A stretch of DNA of 48,203 nt, from positions 1-48,203 of IMG/VR virus record IMGVR_UViG_3300031823_000010. One strand, given 5' to 3'. A program made the position numbers and the translations under genes. The DNA is from a virus. This document shows, in pieces, positions 31,073-38,337 of this stretch (its first letter is position 1; every line of letters begins with the position of its first letter). Below the pieces are notes generated by a model, which searched no databases, was not told the DNA's origin, and worked only from the letters and a program-made list of their open reading frames with translations.

Positions 31073-31447
31073 ATGAAACTCTCAGACGAACGACTCGAAG
31101 AGCTAACGCGCCGGGCGGTCTTTGAGGACGACGGACGTGTGTTCTATAAAGCCGCCATTCATGGTGTATCGGTCGCAGAAGAACACTGGCTGGCTGCGGA
31201 GTTGCTGTCACTGCGGAAGCGACTCCCGCCAGAGCGAAAGCGCAAAGAAAATCCCTGCTCCGATTGCTTCGACGGATACTGCACGATGAACTGCGGCCCC
31301 GCTGTAATACCGAAGGAGGATACCAATGCCGAAGTCAATCGACGTTCTGCCAGAGACGTTTCAACTCGACATGCGCCTCACCGTGCGCGAGTCCGCACTC
31401 CTGCTAAAGATGTGCAGCTACGCCGCGATCGTAGCGATGAAAAGTAA
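31073..31447 (+). CDS. Unknown protein with Cys-rich middle
   Basis: This 124-residue ORF starts at ATG 31073. The first 60 residues are helical (LSDERLEELTRRAVFEDDG, WLAAELLSLRKRLP), followed by CSDCFDGYCTMNC, a likely metal site. The last 40 residues are Arg-rich and overlap the next gene out of frame by 122 bp. That tail is probably unconstrained or the gene ends early by mutation, since the overlapping gene has the better ribosome binding site. Confidence 0.55.
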   Translation: MKLSDERLEELTRRAVFEDDGRVFYKAAIHGVSVAEEHWLAAELLSLRKRLPPERKRKENPCSDCFDGYCTMNCGPAVIPKEDTNAEVNRRSARDVSTRHAPHRARVRTPAKDVQLRRDRSDEK

Positions 31448-31535
31448 GGAGTCCTTCGCGGTCGAATTCGTTCGGCTGACTAACAAGATCAACTTACAAA
31501 ATCCCAACTACACGCCTATCGAGATTCCGAACTAA
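31326..31535 (+). CDS. Unknown small protein, paralogue A
   Basis: The 69-residue protein has AAGGAGG before ATG 31326. LTVRESALLLKMCSYAAIVA through NPNYTP aligns with the protein at 31779-32060 (LNDNEYNAMTLMCAMATAAA through NPNFTP), so the two arose by duplication. It is predicted helical. Function unknown. Confidence 0.65.
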   Translation: MPKSIDVLPETFQLDMRLTVRESALLLKMCSYAAIVAMKSKESFAVEFVRLTNKINLQNPNYTPIEIPN

Positions 31536-31546
31536 GGAGGTCGATG

Positions 31547-31786
31547 ATGGATACCAATGACTACCCGCGAGAGTGGCGTGCAGCCGCAGCGATTCTCGGT
31601 GGTGACGATTTCACAAAGCTACTTCCGAAAGTCCGTCACAAATCTGTTTTACATCTTCATGGCGATTACTTCATCGAGCCACCGCCACCACCACCGCCGC
31701 CGTCGCTACCGATGTGGTTTCAGATGCGCGTCTGCGCGATGGCCTGGAATGACGAGCTAGGAATGTTGGAGGATATCGATGACTAA
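31547..31786 (+). CDS. Unknown protein with octaproline stretch
   Basis: The 79-residue protein is started at the second of two ATGs, with AAGGAGG six bases upstream. The N-terminal part (PREWRAAAAILGGDD) is followed by eight consecutive prolines and a short helical end that overlaps the next gene by eight bases. The proline run may act as a spacer or stall ribosomes without EF-P. It lies between two paralogous genes. Confidence 0.6.
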   Translation: MDTNDYPREWRAAAAILGGDDFTKLLPKVRHKSVLHLHGDYFIEPPPPPPPPSLPMWFQMRVCAMAWNDELGMLEDIDD

Positions 31787-32060
31787 TTTCAAGGACTTCA
31801 TTCGCCGCGCACAACTGACGCAGAAAACTGTCGACGCTATGACACACATGCATCGTATCGAAGTACAACTCAACGACAACGAGTACAACGCTATGACGCT
31901 GATGTGCGCGATGGCCACCGCCGCCGCATTCCAACAGGGTGACCGCGGACTCGTTAAGATGCTTATCACAGTCACCAATCGGCTGCATGAGAACGACCCC
32001 AACTTCACGCCTTACGATGAGAAGTCGATCGCCAATATCAACGTACAGAGAAATAAATGA
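31779..32060 (+). CDS. Unknown small protein, paralogue B
   Basis: The 93-residue protein starts at ATG 31779, behind GGAGGATATCG, overlapping the previous stop. The segment from about residue 28 to 77 aligns with the product of 31326-31535 (LMCAMATAAAF, MLITVTNRLHENDPNFTPYD). It carries an extra N-terminal helix (FKDFIRRAQLTQKTVDAMTH). Function unknown. Confidence 0.65.
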   Translation: MTNFKDFIRRAQLTQKTVDAMTHMHRIEVQLNDNEYNAMTLMCAMATAAAFQQGDRGLVKMLITVTNRLHENDPNFTPYDEKSIANINVQRNK

Positions 32061-32311
32061 CTACGACGACAAACGAGATCGGACGCGAGCTTCAGATCGA
32101 CGAACTTCACCGCGCCAGCATTATCGTGCTGCGGAAAGATCATCAGCCGTTCGGCGTAACCATGTGGGTCGCGATCGTCGGCCAGGACTTCGTCGCGTTC
32201 TATTCCGGCTCACTCAACGTCACCTTCATCGGCTATATCCGTGAGGACGGCACGCTTGGCGATGAAAAGGGCGAGCGTATCCGCGTGTATGAATATCTAG
32301 GTGAGCCATGA
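32057..32311 (+). CDS. Unknown small protein
   Basis: This 84-residue beta-rich protein (ASIIVLRKDHQPFGVTMWVA, DFVAFYSGSLNVTFIGYI) overlaps the neighbouring genes by four bases on both sides (ATGA). Family unknown; its packing shows it belongs to the same transcript as its neighbours. Confidence 0.6.
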   Translation: MTTTTNEIGRELQIDELHRASIIVLRKDHQPFGVTMWVAIVGQDFVAFYSGSLNVTFIGYIREDGTLGDEKGERIRVYEYLGEP

Positions 32312-32526
32312 GAGACGACAAATATCGTTGGGCCTTCTGGTACAAAGCCGGCGGCGACCACGTTCACATGCGTATCTTTAGTGGGCCTATTGAAGATGCC
32401 TCGCGCGCCAAGTGCGGCGATCTCGTGATGCGTGCTGAAGAGTTCCGACGTTTCAGGGCGGCGCTAAGCCAGGCGTCGACCGACCTCGACAACTTCGAGT
32501 TCATTGATGAAGCCACACCGTTTTAG
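32308..32526 (+). CDS. Unknown small protein
   Basis: The 72-residue protein contains YRWAFWYKAGGDHVHMRIFS and CGDLVMRAEEFRRFRAALSQ. The gene is coupled by an ATGA overlap to the previous one. Similar short proteins occur in phage early regions, but I know no function for them. Confidence 0.6.
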   Translation: MRDDKYRWAFWYKAGGDHVHMRIFSGPIEDASRAKCGDLVMRAEEFRRFRAALSQASTDLDNFEFIDEATPF

Positions 32527-32538
32527 AGTGGAGGTTAT

Positions 32539-32829
32539 ATGCGAGTGAACATCTACGCCGAAGAGTTGACTGATCGCGTCGAGATCGTCAGCAAAATGAT
32601 TGACGGCAACACCTATACCGGTGTGCGCTTCTATCTGGAACTGCCCGCCACCGTGAACAATATCCAATATCAAGGCCCATTCATTCACATGCCCGGCGAC
32701 GATGACTCCAGCGCCGTCACCTTTTGGGGTAAGACACAACTGCGCAAACTTTTAGTCAATGCAATCGATGCACTCGACGCACACGAGACGGCAGAACTTT
32801 GGCCGCAAGTCCTCACCCAAAAGCCATGA
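32539..32829 (+). CDS. Conserved phage protein of unknown function
   Basis: The 96-residue protein has GGAGGTTAT before its ATG. MRVNIYAEELTDRVEIVSKM, GVRFYLELPA and DDSSAVTFWGKTQLRKLL form a pattern I recognise from short phage proteins of unknown role. It is followed by an ATGA overlap with a zinc-binding protein. Confidence 0.65.
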   Translation: MRVNIYAEELTDRVEIVSKMIDGNTYTGVRFYLELPATVNNIQYQGPFIHMPGDDDSSAVTFWGKTQLRKLLVNAIDALDAHETAELWPQVLTQKP

Positions 32830-33131
32830 ACGCTATCACTCAACAGCTACTCAGTGTTGCATGTCCGCATTGCGGTGCGGGAGTCGGTAAAGTATGCTCG
32901 CAGACTGGCACGTTCGGTTCAGCTAATCTCTATTTTCATCCCGCACGTTGGCGAGCTCGCCCACCGAGCAAGGTCATCCATCTCGGCTATTCCAAACAGC
33001 ACAACTACGATCTCGGTGTGACGCCGTCGACGAAATGCGCTCACGGCACTCATGCGCCACGGTGCAGCGGCAAGCTCGCGCCAGCGCATGGCATAACGCC
33101 GAAGTGCAGTTGTCAATGTCATCATCACTGA
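32826..33131 (+). CDS. Phage-type zinc-binding protein
   Basis: The 101-residue protein starts at ATG 32826 inside the previous stop. Its N-terminal CPHCGAGVGKVC plus FHPARW is the short phage zinc-finger type C-x2-C-x(n)-C-x(n)-H-x2-R. The C-terminus is a second Cys/His cluster (CAHGTHAPRC and KCSCQCHHH). It ends seven bases inside the convergent small-terminase candidate. Nucleic acid binding is likely. Confidence 0.65.
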   Translation: MNAITQQLLSVACPHCGAGVGKVCSQTGTFGSANLYFHPARWRARPPSKVIHLGYSKQHNYDLGVTPSTKCAHGTHAPRCSGKLAPAHGITPKCSCQCHHH

Positions 33132-33643
33132 ATCATGGGCTCATCGCGCACGCGATCAAGCTCGGCGAATAACTCAGCCTCGCTCATCTCAGCGAAGCGA
33201 TCGCGTTGCGGTGCGGGTTGGATGTTCTCGGTCGACGCGCCGAGTGCCAGGCGGTCGCAGCGATACAACTCGATGAACGCCGAGACTGCCTTCACCGCGT
33301 CGCTAGTCGTGAGGTTGGGCCGGATAGTGATGACGCCTTTTGCGTCACGAATCTTGAGCGTCGAGTCGACGATATAGCGCATCTCTTCGTTTCGCTTTAG
33401 CTGCTTCTCATCGATCTCGCGTATCCGCGCCACCGCGTCTTTGCCCACAGCCATCGCGGTTATTTCCTGTGCGTAACGCTGTGCGGAGGCGACTCGCGCC
33501 GTGTTCCAATGCCCCTTCATCGCTTGCGCCCGCACGGTGTCGTAGCGGATGTTGTATTTCTCGGCAAGCTGCTTTTGCGTCATGCGTGGGTGCTGAATGT
33601 ACTCGATCTTCAGCTTCTCCCAATCTGCAAGGGGCGGCGGCAT
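33125..33643 (-). CDS. HTH protein, candidate terminase small subunit
   Basis: The N-terminus of this 172-residue protein is a helix-turn-helix (MTQKQLAEKYNIRYDTVRAQ, then AMKGHWNTARV), common in small terminase subunits, followed by long helices (about 50-125) and a Pro/Gln/Asp linker. Small terminases bind the packaging site and regulate the large subunit. The opposite strand and the distance from the large subunit make the call tentative; a general DNA-binding regulator is the alternative. It ends convergent with, and seven bases into, the plus-strand operon. Confidence 0.5.
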   Translation of the reverse strand: MPPPLADWEKLKIEYIQHPRMTQKQLAEKYNIRYDTVRAQAMKGHWNTARVASAQRYAQEITAMAVGKDAVARIREIDEKQLKRNEEMRYIVDSTLKIRDAKGVITIRPNLTTSDAVKAVSAFIELYRCDRLALGASTENIQPAPQRDRFAEMSEAELFAELDRVRDEPMIQ

Positions 33644-33652
33644 ATACGCGAA

Positions 33653-33985
33653 CTATACCCCCGCTCGACTTTTGAGCGCAAACATCTCGTCATCACCGGG
33701 GACCTGGTGAAGATGGAAACAATAGTCGTGAAGGTTGACGTATTCCTCTCGCGGCGGGAGAAACATCGCGACCGTGACGTCGTTGGGGATGAAGCGATAG
33801 CGTGCTTCTCTGATCTCGTCCCACGTCGGATAGCGGTGCGGCGTCGAGATCGAGAGATGCCATCCGATGGTGGGTTCCTGGCCGACAAACACGGTGACGA
33901 TACCCCATCGCCAGGCACGGCAGAAGCGCATAGGCGAATGAACCTCTTTCCAGTTGGGCTTGGGGCGAATCAGGGCGACCGTCAT
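33653..33985 (-). CDS. DUF7694-type phage protein
   Basis: The 110-residue protein starts at ATG 33985, overlapping the upstream zinc-ribbon gene. GWHLSISTPHRYPTWDEIRE, RYRFIPNDVTVAMFLPPREE and YVNLHDYCFHLHQV fit the DUF7694 pattern found in many phages. Function is unknown. The many His, Tyr and Trp residues might form a binding pocket. Confidence 0.7.
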   Translation of the reverse strand: MTVALIRPKPNWKEVHSPMRFCRAWRWGIVTVFVGQEPTIGWHLSISTPHRYPTWDEIREARYRFIPNDVTVAMFLPPREEYVNLHDYCFHLHQVPGDDEMFALKSRAGV

Positions 33986-34161
33986 TTCGTTCTCTCCGGG
34001 GTAATGAGTTTGTTGCAGTGTGGACAGATGAGATTGCGCTTGATGCTGTGCCGACGAAGGACGGGCTCGTTGACGCGACACTGCGGGCAGCGCAGTTTAT
34101 GATCGGCGATGATCAGCTCGATGATGCGTTCCAATTCGGTTTTGTCATGGCACTCGATCAT
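33982..34161 (-). CDS. Small zinc-ribbon protein
   Basis: The 59-residue protein starts at ATG 34161 in an ATGA overlap. After a short acidic helix (TELERIIELIIADHKL), two CxxC knuckles, CPQC and CPHC, are spaced about 21 residues apart, as in a zinc ribbon. It probably binds nucleic acid or a protein partner. Function unknown. Confidence 0.65.
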   Translation of the reverse strand: MIECHDKTELERIIELIIADHKLRCPQCRVNEPVLRRHSIKRNLICPHCNKLITPERTK

Positions 34162-34472
34162 GTAGGTTCTCTCATAGCGTTCTTTAGGCGTCGCCAGAAG
34201 TCGTCGGGGTTTTTGGGATAAAGCACCTGGCCATTTTTGGAGCGTAGTAACGGCACGTCGCAGAAGTCGGTAATTTCCAGCGGCCACTTCTGCTCGATCT
34301 GGTCATTGATGCTGTCGACCGACTCCCTCATACTCATCTCTTCATCAGGATAAGTGGCGACGCTGAAGTTGAGCCAGATGATGCGCATGTATAACACACT
34401 GTCGCCATCGAAGAAATATCCTTTCATCGATTCCATATCGTGCGCGAGAACGTAGCGATGCTCGATAATCAT
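34158..34472 (-). CDS. Unknown protein
   Basis: The 104-residue protein has the coupled arrangement of its neighbours (ATGA overlaps at both ends). IEHRYVLAHDMESMKGYFFD and FCDVPLLRSKNGQVLYPKNP are its clearest blocks. It is mixed alpha/beta. Family unknown. Confidence 0.55.
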   Translation of the reverse strand: MIIEHRYVLAHDMESMKGYFFDGDSVLYMRIIWLNFSVATYPDEEMSMRESVDSINDQIEQKWPLEITDFCDVPLLRSKNGQVLYPKNPDDFWRRLKNAMREPT

Positions 34473-34786
34473 GCGCTTTTCAATTCACGAAGCTCAAAGA
34501 AGTCTGCGAGGTCAGGCTCACGCTCCATGATGAGACGGGCGTAGCGGGAACGGAAATTGTTGTTGAGTTTGAATTCCGTGTCGGTGGTTTCGATAGTGGT
34601 GTGCCAACGAAGAATCTCAAACAGGGTGTCAATGCCGTAGTGGGAGAAGCCGCGTGACTTGGCGCGGCGGGCATACGCTACCAATGAGACGTAGACCGTG
34701 GGGTTGTCTCGGTGGAACCGTTCGAAGCGTTGCTGAATCGTACCGTTCATTGGCTCGAAATCGAAGGAACCTTGGTCGTCGGTCAT
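34469..34786 (-). CDS. Conserved phage early protein of unknown function
   Basis: RFERFHRDNPTVYVSLVAYA, GIDTLFEILRWHTTI and KLNNNFRSRYARLIMEREPD in this 105-residue protein form a widely seen phage pattern without an assigned role. It sits downstream of replication genes and is coupled to the next gene. Confidence 0.68.
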   Translation of the reverse strand: MTDDQGSFDFEPMNGTIQQRFERFHRDNPTVYVSLVAYARRAKSRGFSHYGIDTLFEILRWHTTIETTDTEFKLNNNFRSRYARLIMEREPDLADFFELRELKSA

Positions 34787-34816
34787 AACGCCGGCCTCCT
34801 TTGTTTTGGAAAGTAG

Positions 34817-35290
34817 TTAGCTCCGACAATGCGGACAACGCCGCGCCCAGCGTTCGCCGTCGATGATGGTGACGAGGTAGCGTCGGCCTTCGCAAGCCTC
34901 ACACCATTGCGGACAGATCAGCGTGCCCGCGGCCTTCTGGTTTTTCCAGGCTGTCCACGCGATCGCCATTGCCGGGTAAGCTTCACAGATTTGCTGGCTG
35001 GTGCGGTTGTAGTACTTGACCTGATCGGCGAGATAGTCGTCGAACATTTTGCATTCTTTGTAACGAGTCAGCGACCAGGTATGAGACTCATCGCGAATGG
35101 TCTGAGCGGCGGCGCGGCATTCATCGAGCAATCGACCGAGATTTGGGAAGTCACGCTCGCGGCCTTGCGGTTCGGTGATCTCGATATTGTGGCAAGCGCG
35201 TTCGATGATGGGTTCGGAGAAGCCACCGATCGCGGAAGCGAACGCCTCAAGATCTTCGGGTATCTGGCTCCGTCTCAGGTTCGCCATCAT
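34817..35290 (-). CDS. Putative helicase-loader-like replication protein with zinc end
   Basis: The 157-residue protein starts at one of two adjacent ATGs (35290 or 35287), overlapping the initiator gene by 44 bp. The N-terminal half is helical (IPEDLEAFASAIGGFSEPII); the C-terminus has CPQWCEAC and CPHC, a zinc-binding set. Its place directly behind an initiator recalls the lambda O-P order, so a loader role is inferred; no P or DnaC motif is visible. It could also be an unrelated zinc protein. Confidence 0.4.
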   Translation of the reverse strand: MMANLRRSQIPEDLEAFASAIGGFSEPIIERACHNIEITEPQGRERDFPNLGRLLDECRAAAQTIRDESHTWSLTRYKECKMFDDYLADQVKYYNRTSQQICEAYPAMAIAWTAWKNQKAAGTLICPQWCEACEGRRYLVTIIDGERWARRCPHCRS

Positions 35291-36425
35291 CTTCAGGCGA
35301 GTCAATATCCATGCGTTTGAGCGCCGCTTGGAAGAGTCGTTCGTTGCGTTGGTCGAGCGTTTCGTAGCCACTGGCATGAGACTTACCTCCGTTGGGTTTT
35401 ACCCAGGTCAGGCGTTTCTCAAATTCCTCTGCAGAACGGAAGATCTGGTCGTTCCAATCGACATGGCCGTTGGTGATGTGCCACTCGCTGGCGGCCAGGT
35501 TTTTTATGGCGGTGTTGATATCGTCGACCGCGAGCGCCAGCGAGCCCCGGATTTTGGTGCGCTCGTGGAGGCGTAGCAGCGCCTTGGCTTTGCGGATGGG
35601 GGTCAGGGTGTACTTCGTACGATCGCGGTGCAGCTCATCGCAGTAGAAGTTGAACAGGGCCTCGATGATCTGGCCGTCGCGAATCTTCGGGTCCTCGGGT
35701 TGGCGCTCTTCCGGTTTTTCGACCTCGTCGGAGACAACCTCGTTTTCACTCACGCCCGGCGAAGTCGCAGACTGAGCCTGAGTCGACCGTGGTCGACGAG
35801 AGTTTTTAAAAAGCTTTTGTTCTTGTACTGAAGAAGAAGTACTTGAAGTACTAGAAGAAGAAGGGGGGGTGTACAAAAGCGTTACATCATCAACCTCGGT
35901 GCGCGTTACATCAGCGTTACAAGCAGTGTCGGCGGGCGTTACATTTGCGTTACGGGGCTGCGTTACATTTGCGTTACTTTTAAAGCTCGCGTCTGGGTCG
36001 GTTTCAGTCTTATGTCTTTCCCTGAATTCATTTACCCGATTTCGGACGCCGGTGCGAATGGCTTCATCGCGCACCATTCGGCGCGAGTAAATGACGCCGG
36101 ATGACGTCTTCGAGTACACGCCAGCCCGTTCCAACTCGCGCAATAATTCCTCGATTTGCGCCGGTTGATGGGGGCATTTATGGCCGTTTCCTCGCGGTCT
36201 ACTACCACATCTCCTGCACTCCTCCTCGCCTCCTACTAGGCTGCTTACTTCGGCCCTACTATGGGGTGAACCGTCAGGATGTTCGAGAAATCCGCGCCGC
36301 GGTGACTCCCACATCAGGCAGATCATGTCCATCCAGAGTCCGCGTGCTGCACGAGTGACAGAGCGCAGCGCGGGGTCCTTCATCCAGTCGCCGATGTAAA
36401 ACGGAAACGATGGAATCTTACTCAT
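35247..36425 (-). CDS. Replication initiator with DUF1376-like N-terminus
   Basis: The 392-residue protein starts at ATG 36425 with AAGGTG about nine bases upstream. FPFYIGDWMKDPALRSVTRA then ARGLWMDMICLMWES is the DUF1376/YdaU winged-helix start typical of phage replication proteins. A cluster CRRCGSRPRGNGHKC follows. The middle (about 150-260) is low complexity, rich in Asn, Thr and Ser, and is encoded by the iterons. The C-terminus is helical (ALLRLHERTKIRGSLALAVD). As with lambda O, it probably binds the repeats inside its own gene. Confidence 0.75.
   Translation of the reverse strand: MSKIPSFPFYIGDWMKDPALRSVTRAARGLWMDMICLMWESPRRGFLEHPDGSPHSRAEVSSLVGGEEECRRCGSRPRGNGHKCPHQPAQIEELLRELERAGVYSKTSSGVIYSRRMVRDEAIRTGVRNRVNEFRERHKTETDPDASFKSNANVTQPRNANVTPADTACNADVTRTEVDDVTLLYTPPSSSSTSSTSSSVQEQKLFKNSRRPRSTQAQSATSPGVSENEVVSDEVEKPEERQPEDPKIRDGQIIEALFNFYCDELHRDRTKYTLTPIRKAKALLRLHERTKIRGSLALAVDDINTAIKNLAASEWHITNGHVDWNDQIFRSAEEFEKRLTWVKPNGGKSHASGYETLDQRNERLFQAALKRMDIDSPEDDGEPETEPDTRRS
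35801..35878. other. AT- and purine-rich stretch beside iterons (candidate unwinding region)
   Basis: Next to the iterons the plus strand changes to AGTTTTTAAAAAGCTTTTGT followed by GAAGAAGAAG-type purine runs. It also includes the 15-bp palindrome AGTACTTGAAGTACT (35838-35852). In lambda, an AT-rich asymmetric tract lies beside the O-binding iterons and unwinds first. The analogy is positional only. Confidence 0.5.
35879..35977. repeat. Seven GCGTTAC iterons (probable origin of replication)
   Basis: GCGTTAC occurs at 35879, 35903, 35914, 35936, 35947, 35960 and 35971, always in the same direction. Most copies continue as GCGTTACAT or GCGTTACATTT. Start-to-start distances are 24, 11, 22, 11, 13 and 11 bp, close to whole helical turns. 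They lie in the centre of the initiator gene, where they encode Asn-Ala-Asn-Val-Thr-like text. The density and phasing are strong signs of an initiator-binding array. Confidence 0.8.
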
Positions 36426-36510
36426 AGCTAAATCACCTTCTTTCACCAGTTGCCGAAGAGCCGAGAATGTCCGCACACGCATCGCAACAGCATCAGGCCC
36501 TTGCCCACGT

Positions 36511-36969
36511 CTAGGGCGTCATTGTGGCTGTCGAAGACGTGCCGGTGTGGTCGATGAAGTAGCCGCAGGATGGGCAGCGCCAGCCTAAGTCTGCCAGCTG
36601 CAAGAGTTCCGAGTAGGGTCGCCATTGTGTTGCTACCTCGATTTCTGTGCGGGGGTTGTGCGCATCGCGATCGAGGTCGACCAGCAGCCGCTTCACTGCG
36701 GCGTCAGAACCGATGACGTAGTCCTTCAGACCGTCGAGCACGCACTTGAGAAAGTTGTCGATATCGCCGCGCTGACCCCGGCCCAGGTAGATCGCCAGGT
36801 TGACGGCGTAGCGGCGGGCGACCAGGGACTGGCCGCCAGAAAGTAAAGCGACCGCATCCTGGAACGCGGTCGCCTCGGGGGTAAGATAATAGCCGCCGCC
36901 GACGCGGGGCATCTTGTAGTGATTGACCGATGGCGGAACTAAGGGAACGGTGAACCTGACACTCGCCAT
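36511..36969 (-). CDS. rusA: RusA-type Holliday junction resolvase with zinc-ribbon tail
   Basis: The 152-residue protein starts at ATG 36969, behind GAGGCAAACGCAC. RFTVPLVPPSVNHYK is the RusA start, and GDIDNFLKCVLDGLKDYV with nearby LLVDLDRDAHNP holds the catalytic aspartates. CPSCGYFIDH near the C-terminus adds a zinc-ribbon half not usual in RusA. It resolves four-way junctions from replication and recombination before packaging. It lies between the KTSC genes and the initiator. Confidence 0.88.
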   Translation of the reverse strand: MASVRFTVPLVPPSVNHYKMPRVGGGYYLTPEATAFQDAVALLSGGQSLVARRYAVNLAIYLGRGQRGDIDNFLKCVLDGLKDYVIGSDAAVKRLLVDLDRDAHNPRTEIEVATQWRPYSELLQLADLGWRCPSCGYFIDHTGTSSTATMTP

Positions 36970-36997
36970 GTGCGTTTGCCTCGGAACGGACGTAGGG

Positions 36998-37291
36998 TTA
37001 TATCGTTTTTCGGCGCCGACGTCGTGTGGACGCCTCCAGAGCGTGCCAGGGGCCGATTCTGGGGCGCAGTTCGGCGATCCTGGCCGAAAAAACCGCATCG
37101 ATCTTCTCGGCGTTGACTAATCGGTCGTATTCTGCTCTGGTCGCCGCCGCCGACCATAGGCCGGGGAAGCGATGGAATTGCACCAGCAGACGACCGCCGT
37201 CGAAGCCGATCGCGGCGATCTCGTCGGACTGGCCGGGCAGAATTTCGTTCAACTCTGCCTCGACCACTTCGAAGTAGGGCTTCAGGGTCAT
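36998..37291 (-). CDS. KTSC-domain protein (short)
   Basis: The 97-residue protein aligns with the KTSC fold: DEIAAIGFDGGRLLVQFHRF, EYDRLVNAEKIDAVFSARI, and a basic tail STRRRRRKT. The fold is found in phage and bacterial proteins and has been linked to lysyl-tRNA synthetase, where it is named. The adjacent upstream gene carries a second KTSC domain, and their genes overlap by four bases. Role unknown; the basic tail suggests nucleic-acid contact. Confidence 0.65.
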   Translation of the reverse strand: MTLKPYFEVVEAELNEILPGQSDEIAAIGFDGGRLLVQFHRFPGLWSAAATRAEYDRLVNAEKIDAVFSARIAELRPRIGPWHALEASTRRRRRKTI

Positions 37292-38337
37292 CGACGCCCC
37301 CCAACTCTCCTTGCAGCGAAGGTCTCGCGAATCGACGTACCCGGAATCTGTAGCCGACCGCCCGCCTGTTTCACCCGGCGCTGAATCTCGGTCACGGTCT
37401 TGGCCACATCGACGACCAGATACTCACGCGGCACGCTGGCGAGATCGGTGATGGTGACCTCGTAGGTGATACCGCCGCCGACGCCATTCACGGTGGCTAC
37501 GGCCGGTCGGACCGGCATCGGCATGTCGTAGCGAATCGCCGCGGGCATGGGCGCGTCCAGCACCGCGTTCGCGCCTTCCTCATCCCCCATCGCCAGGAGT
37601 TCTTCAGCCGCCGCCAAAGCGTTGTTCTCGGTTTCGGCGATGGCACGCTGCCGCGCTTCCTCTTCGGCGACGCGCCGGTTACGATCGTCCTCTTCCTGAG
37701 CCGCCTTCAGCTGCTCATAGGTGTAGTCGCCGATTTGTTGGCGCAGCTGCTTGTCGGCTTCGATCAGCGGTTTGAGTAGTTCACTTTCCTTGTCGCATAC
37801 GGCGCGATGCGCGGCGAACGCCGCCGCCTTCATCGGCTTCCAGGTCTCGACGATGCGTTTCTTCACCGTGTCCAGGTCGACCAAGATCTTCATCGCGGCT
37901 TCGTGGGTGGCGACGTCGGTGATTTTGATGGCCGTCGCCTTCATCGCCCACTCCTGCGCGGCGGTGGCAAGGTCGCCGGCTTCTTTGGGCATCATCGCGG
38001 CAACCCGCTTGCCGTTATCAAACTGCACGAGGTTGGTCGTCTTCGCGGGTTCGCTCGCAACAGGCGCGGTCGGTTCCAGTTCGGCCTTGGCGGGCACAAC
38101 CTTGGTGGCGACGCGCTTATAAGGCTTGTGGCCTTTGATGGTCTTGGCGAACAGGGTGCCAACGCTATCGGAGTTGAGCAAAGCGTCGTACTCGGCGGGC
38201 GTCACTTGATCATAGGTATAAAGACCGCCCCGGCGAAACGAGACGAACAATATCTCGGAGTCATAACCGATGGCGGCGATCTGCGAAGAACGCTCGATCG
38301 TTAGTTCAGTGAGGTTGGGGATGATGGCGTTTGTCAT
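37288..38337 (-). CDS. KTSC-domain protein with long coiled coil
   Basis: The 349-residue protein starts at ATG 38337 behind AAGGAAACAAATCGC and in an ATGA overlap with the exonuclease gene. SSQIAAIGYDSEILFVSF, RRGGLYTYDQVTPAEYDALL and the following GTLFAKTIKGHKPYKRV form a full KTSC domain (about 15-75). A Glu/Ala-rich coiled coil (AAQEEDDRNRRVAEEEARQR) and a C-terminal alpha/beta part follow. It lies between recombination genes and RusA, which suggests a recombination or replication accessory role. Confidence 0.68.
   Translation of the reverse strand: MTNAIIPNLTELTIERSSQIAAIGYDSEILFVSFRRGGLYTYDQVTPAEYDALLNSDSVGTLFAKTIKGHKPYKRVATKVVPAKAELEPTAPVASEPAKTTNLVQFDNGKRVAAMMPKEAGDLATAAQEWAMKATAIKITDVATHEAAMKILVDLDTVKKRIVETWKPMKAAAFAAHRAVCDKESELLKPLIEADKQLRQQIGDYTYEQLKAAQEEDDRNRRVAEEEARQRAIAETENNALAAAEELLAMGDEEGANAVLDAPMPAAIRYDMPMPVRPAVATVNGVGGGITYEVTITDLASVPREYLVVDVAKTVTEIQRRVKQAGGRLQIPGTSIRETFAARRVGGRR

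Noticed and set aside
35838-35852. Palindrome AGTACTTGAAGTACT taken as a separate operator
   Set aside because: It lies inside the initiator gene beside the iterons; without other copies it is better treated as part of the origin tract.
36443-36625. 60-codon minus-strand frame between RusA and the initiator
   Set aside because: Most of it overlaps RusA out of frame; only the last 16 codons are free and they have no convincing ribosome site.
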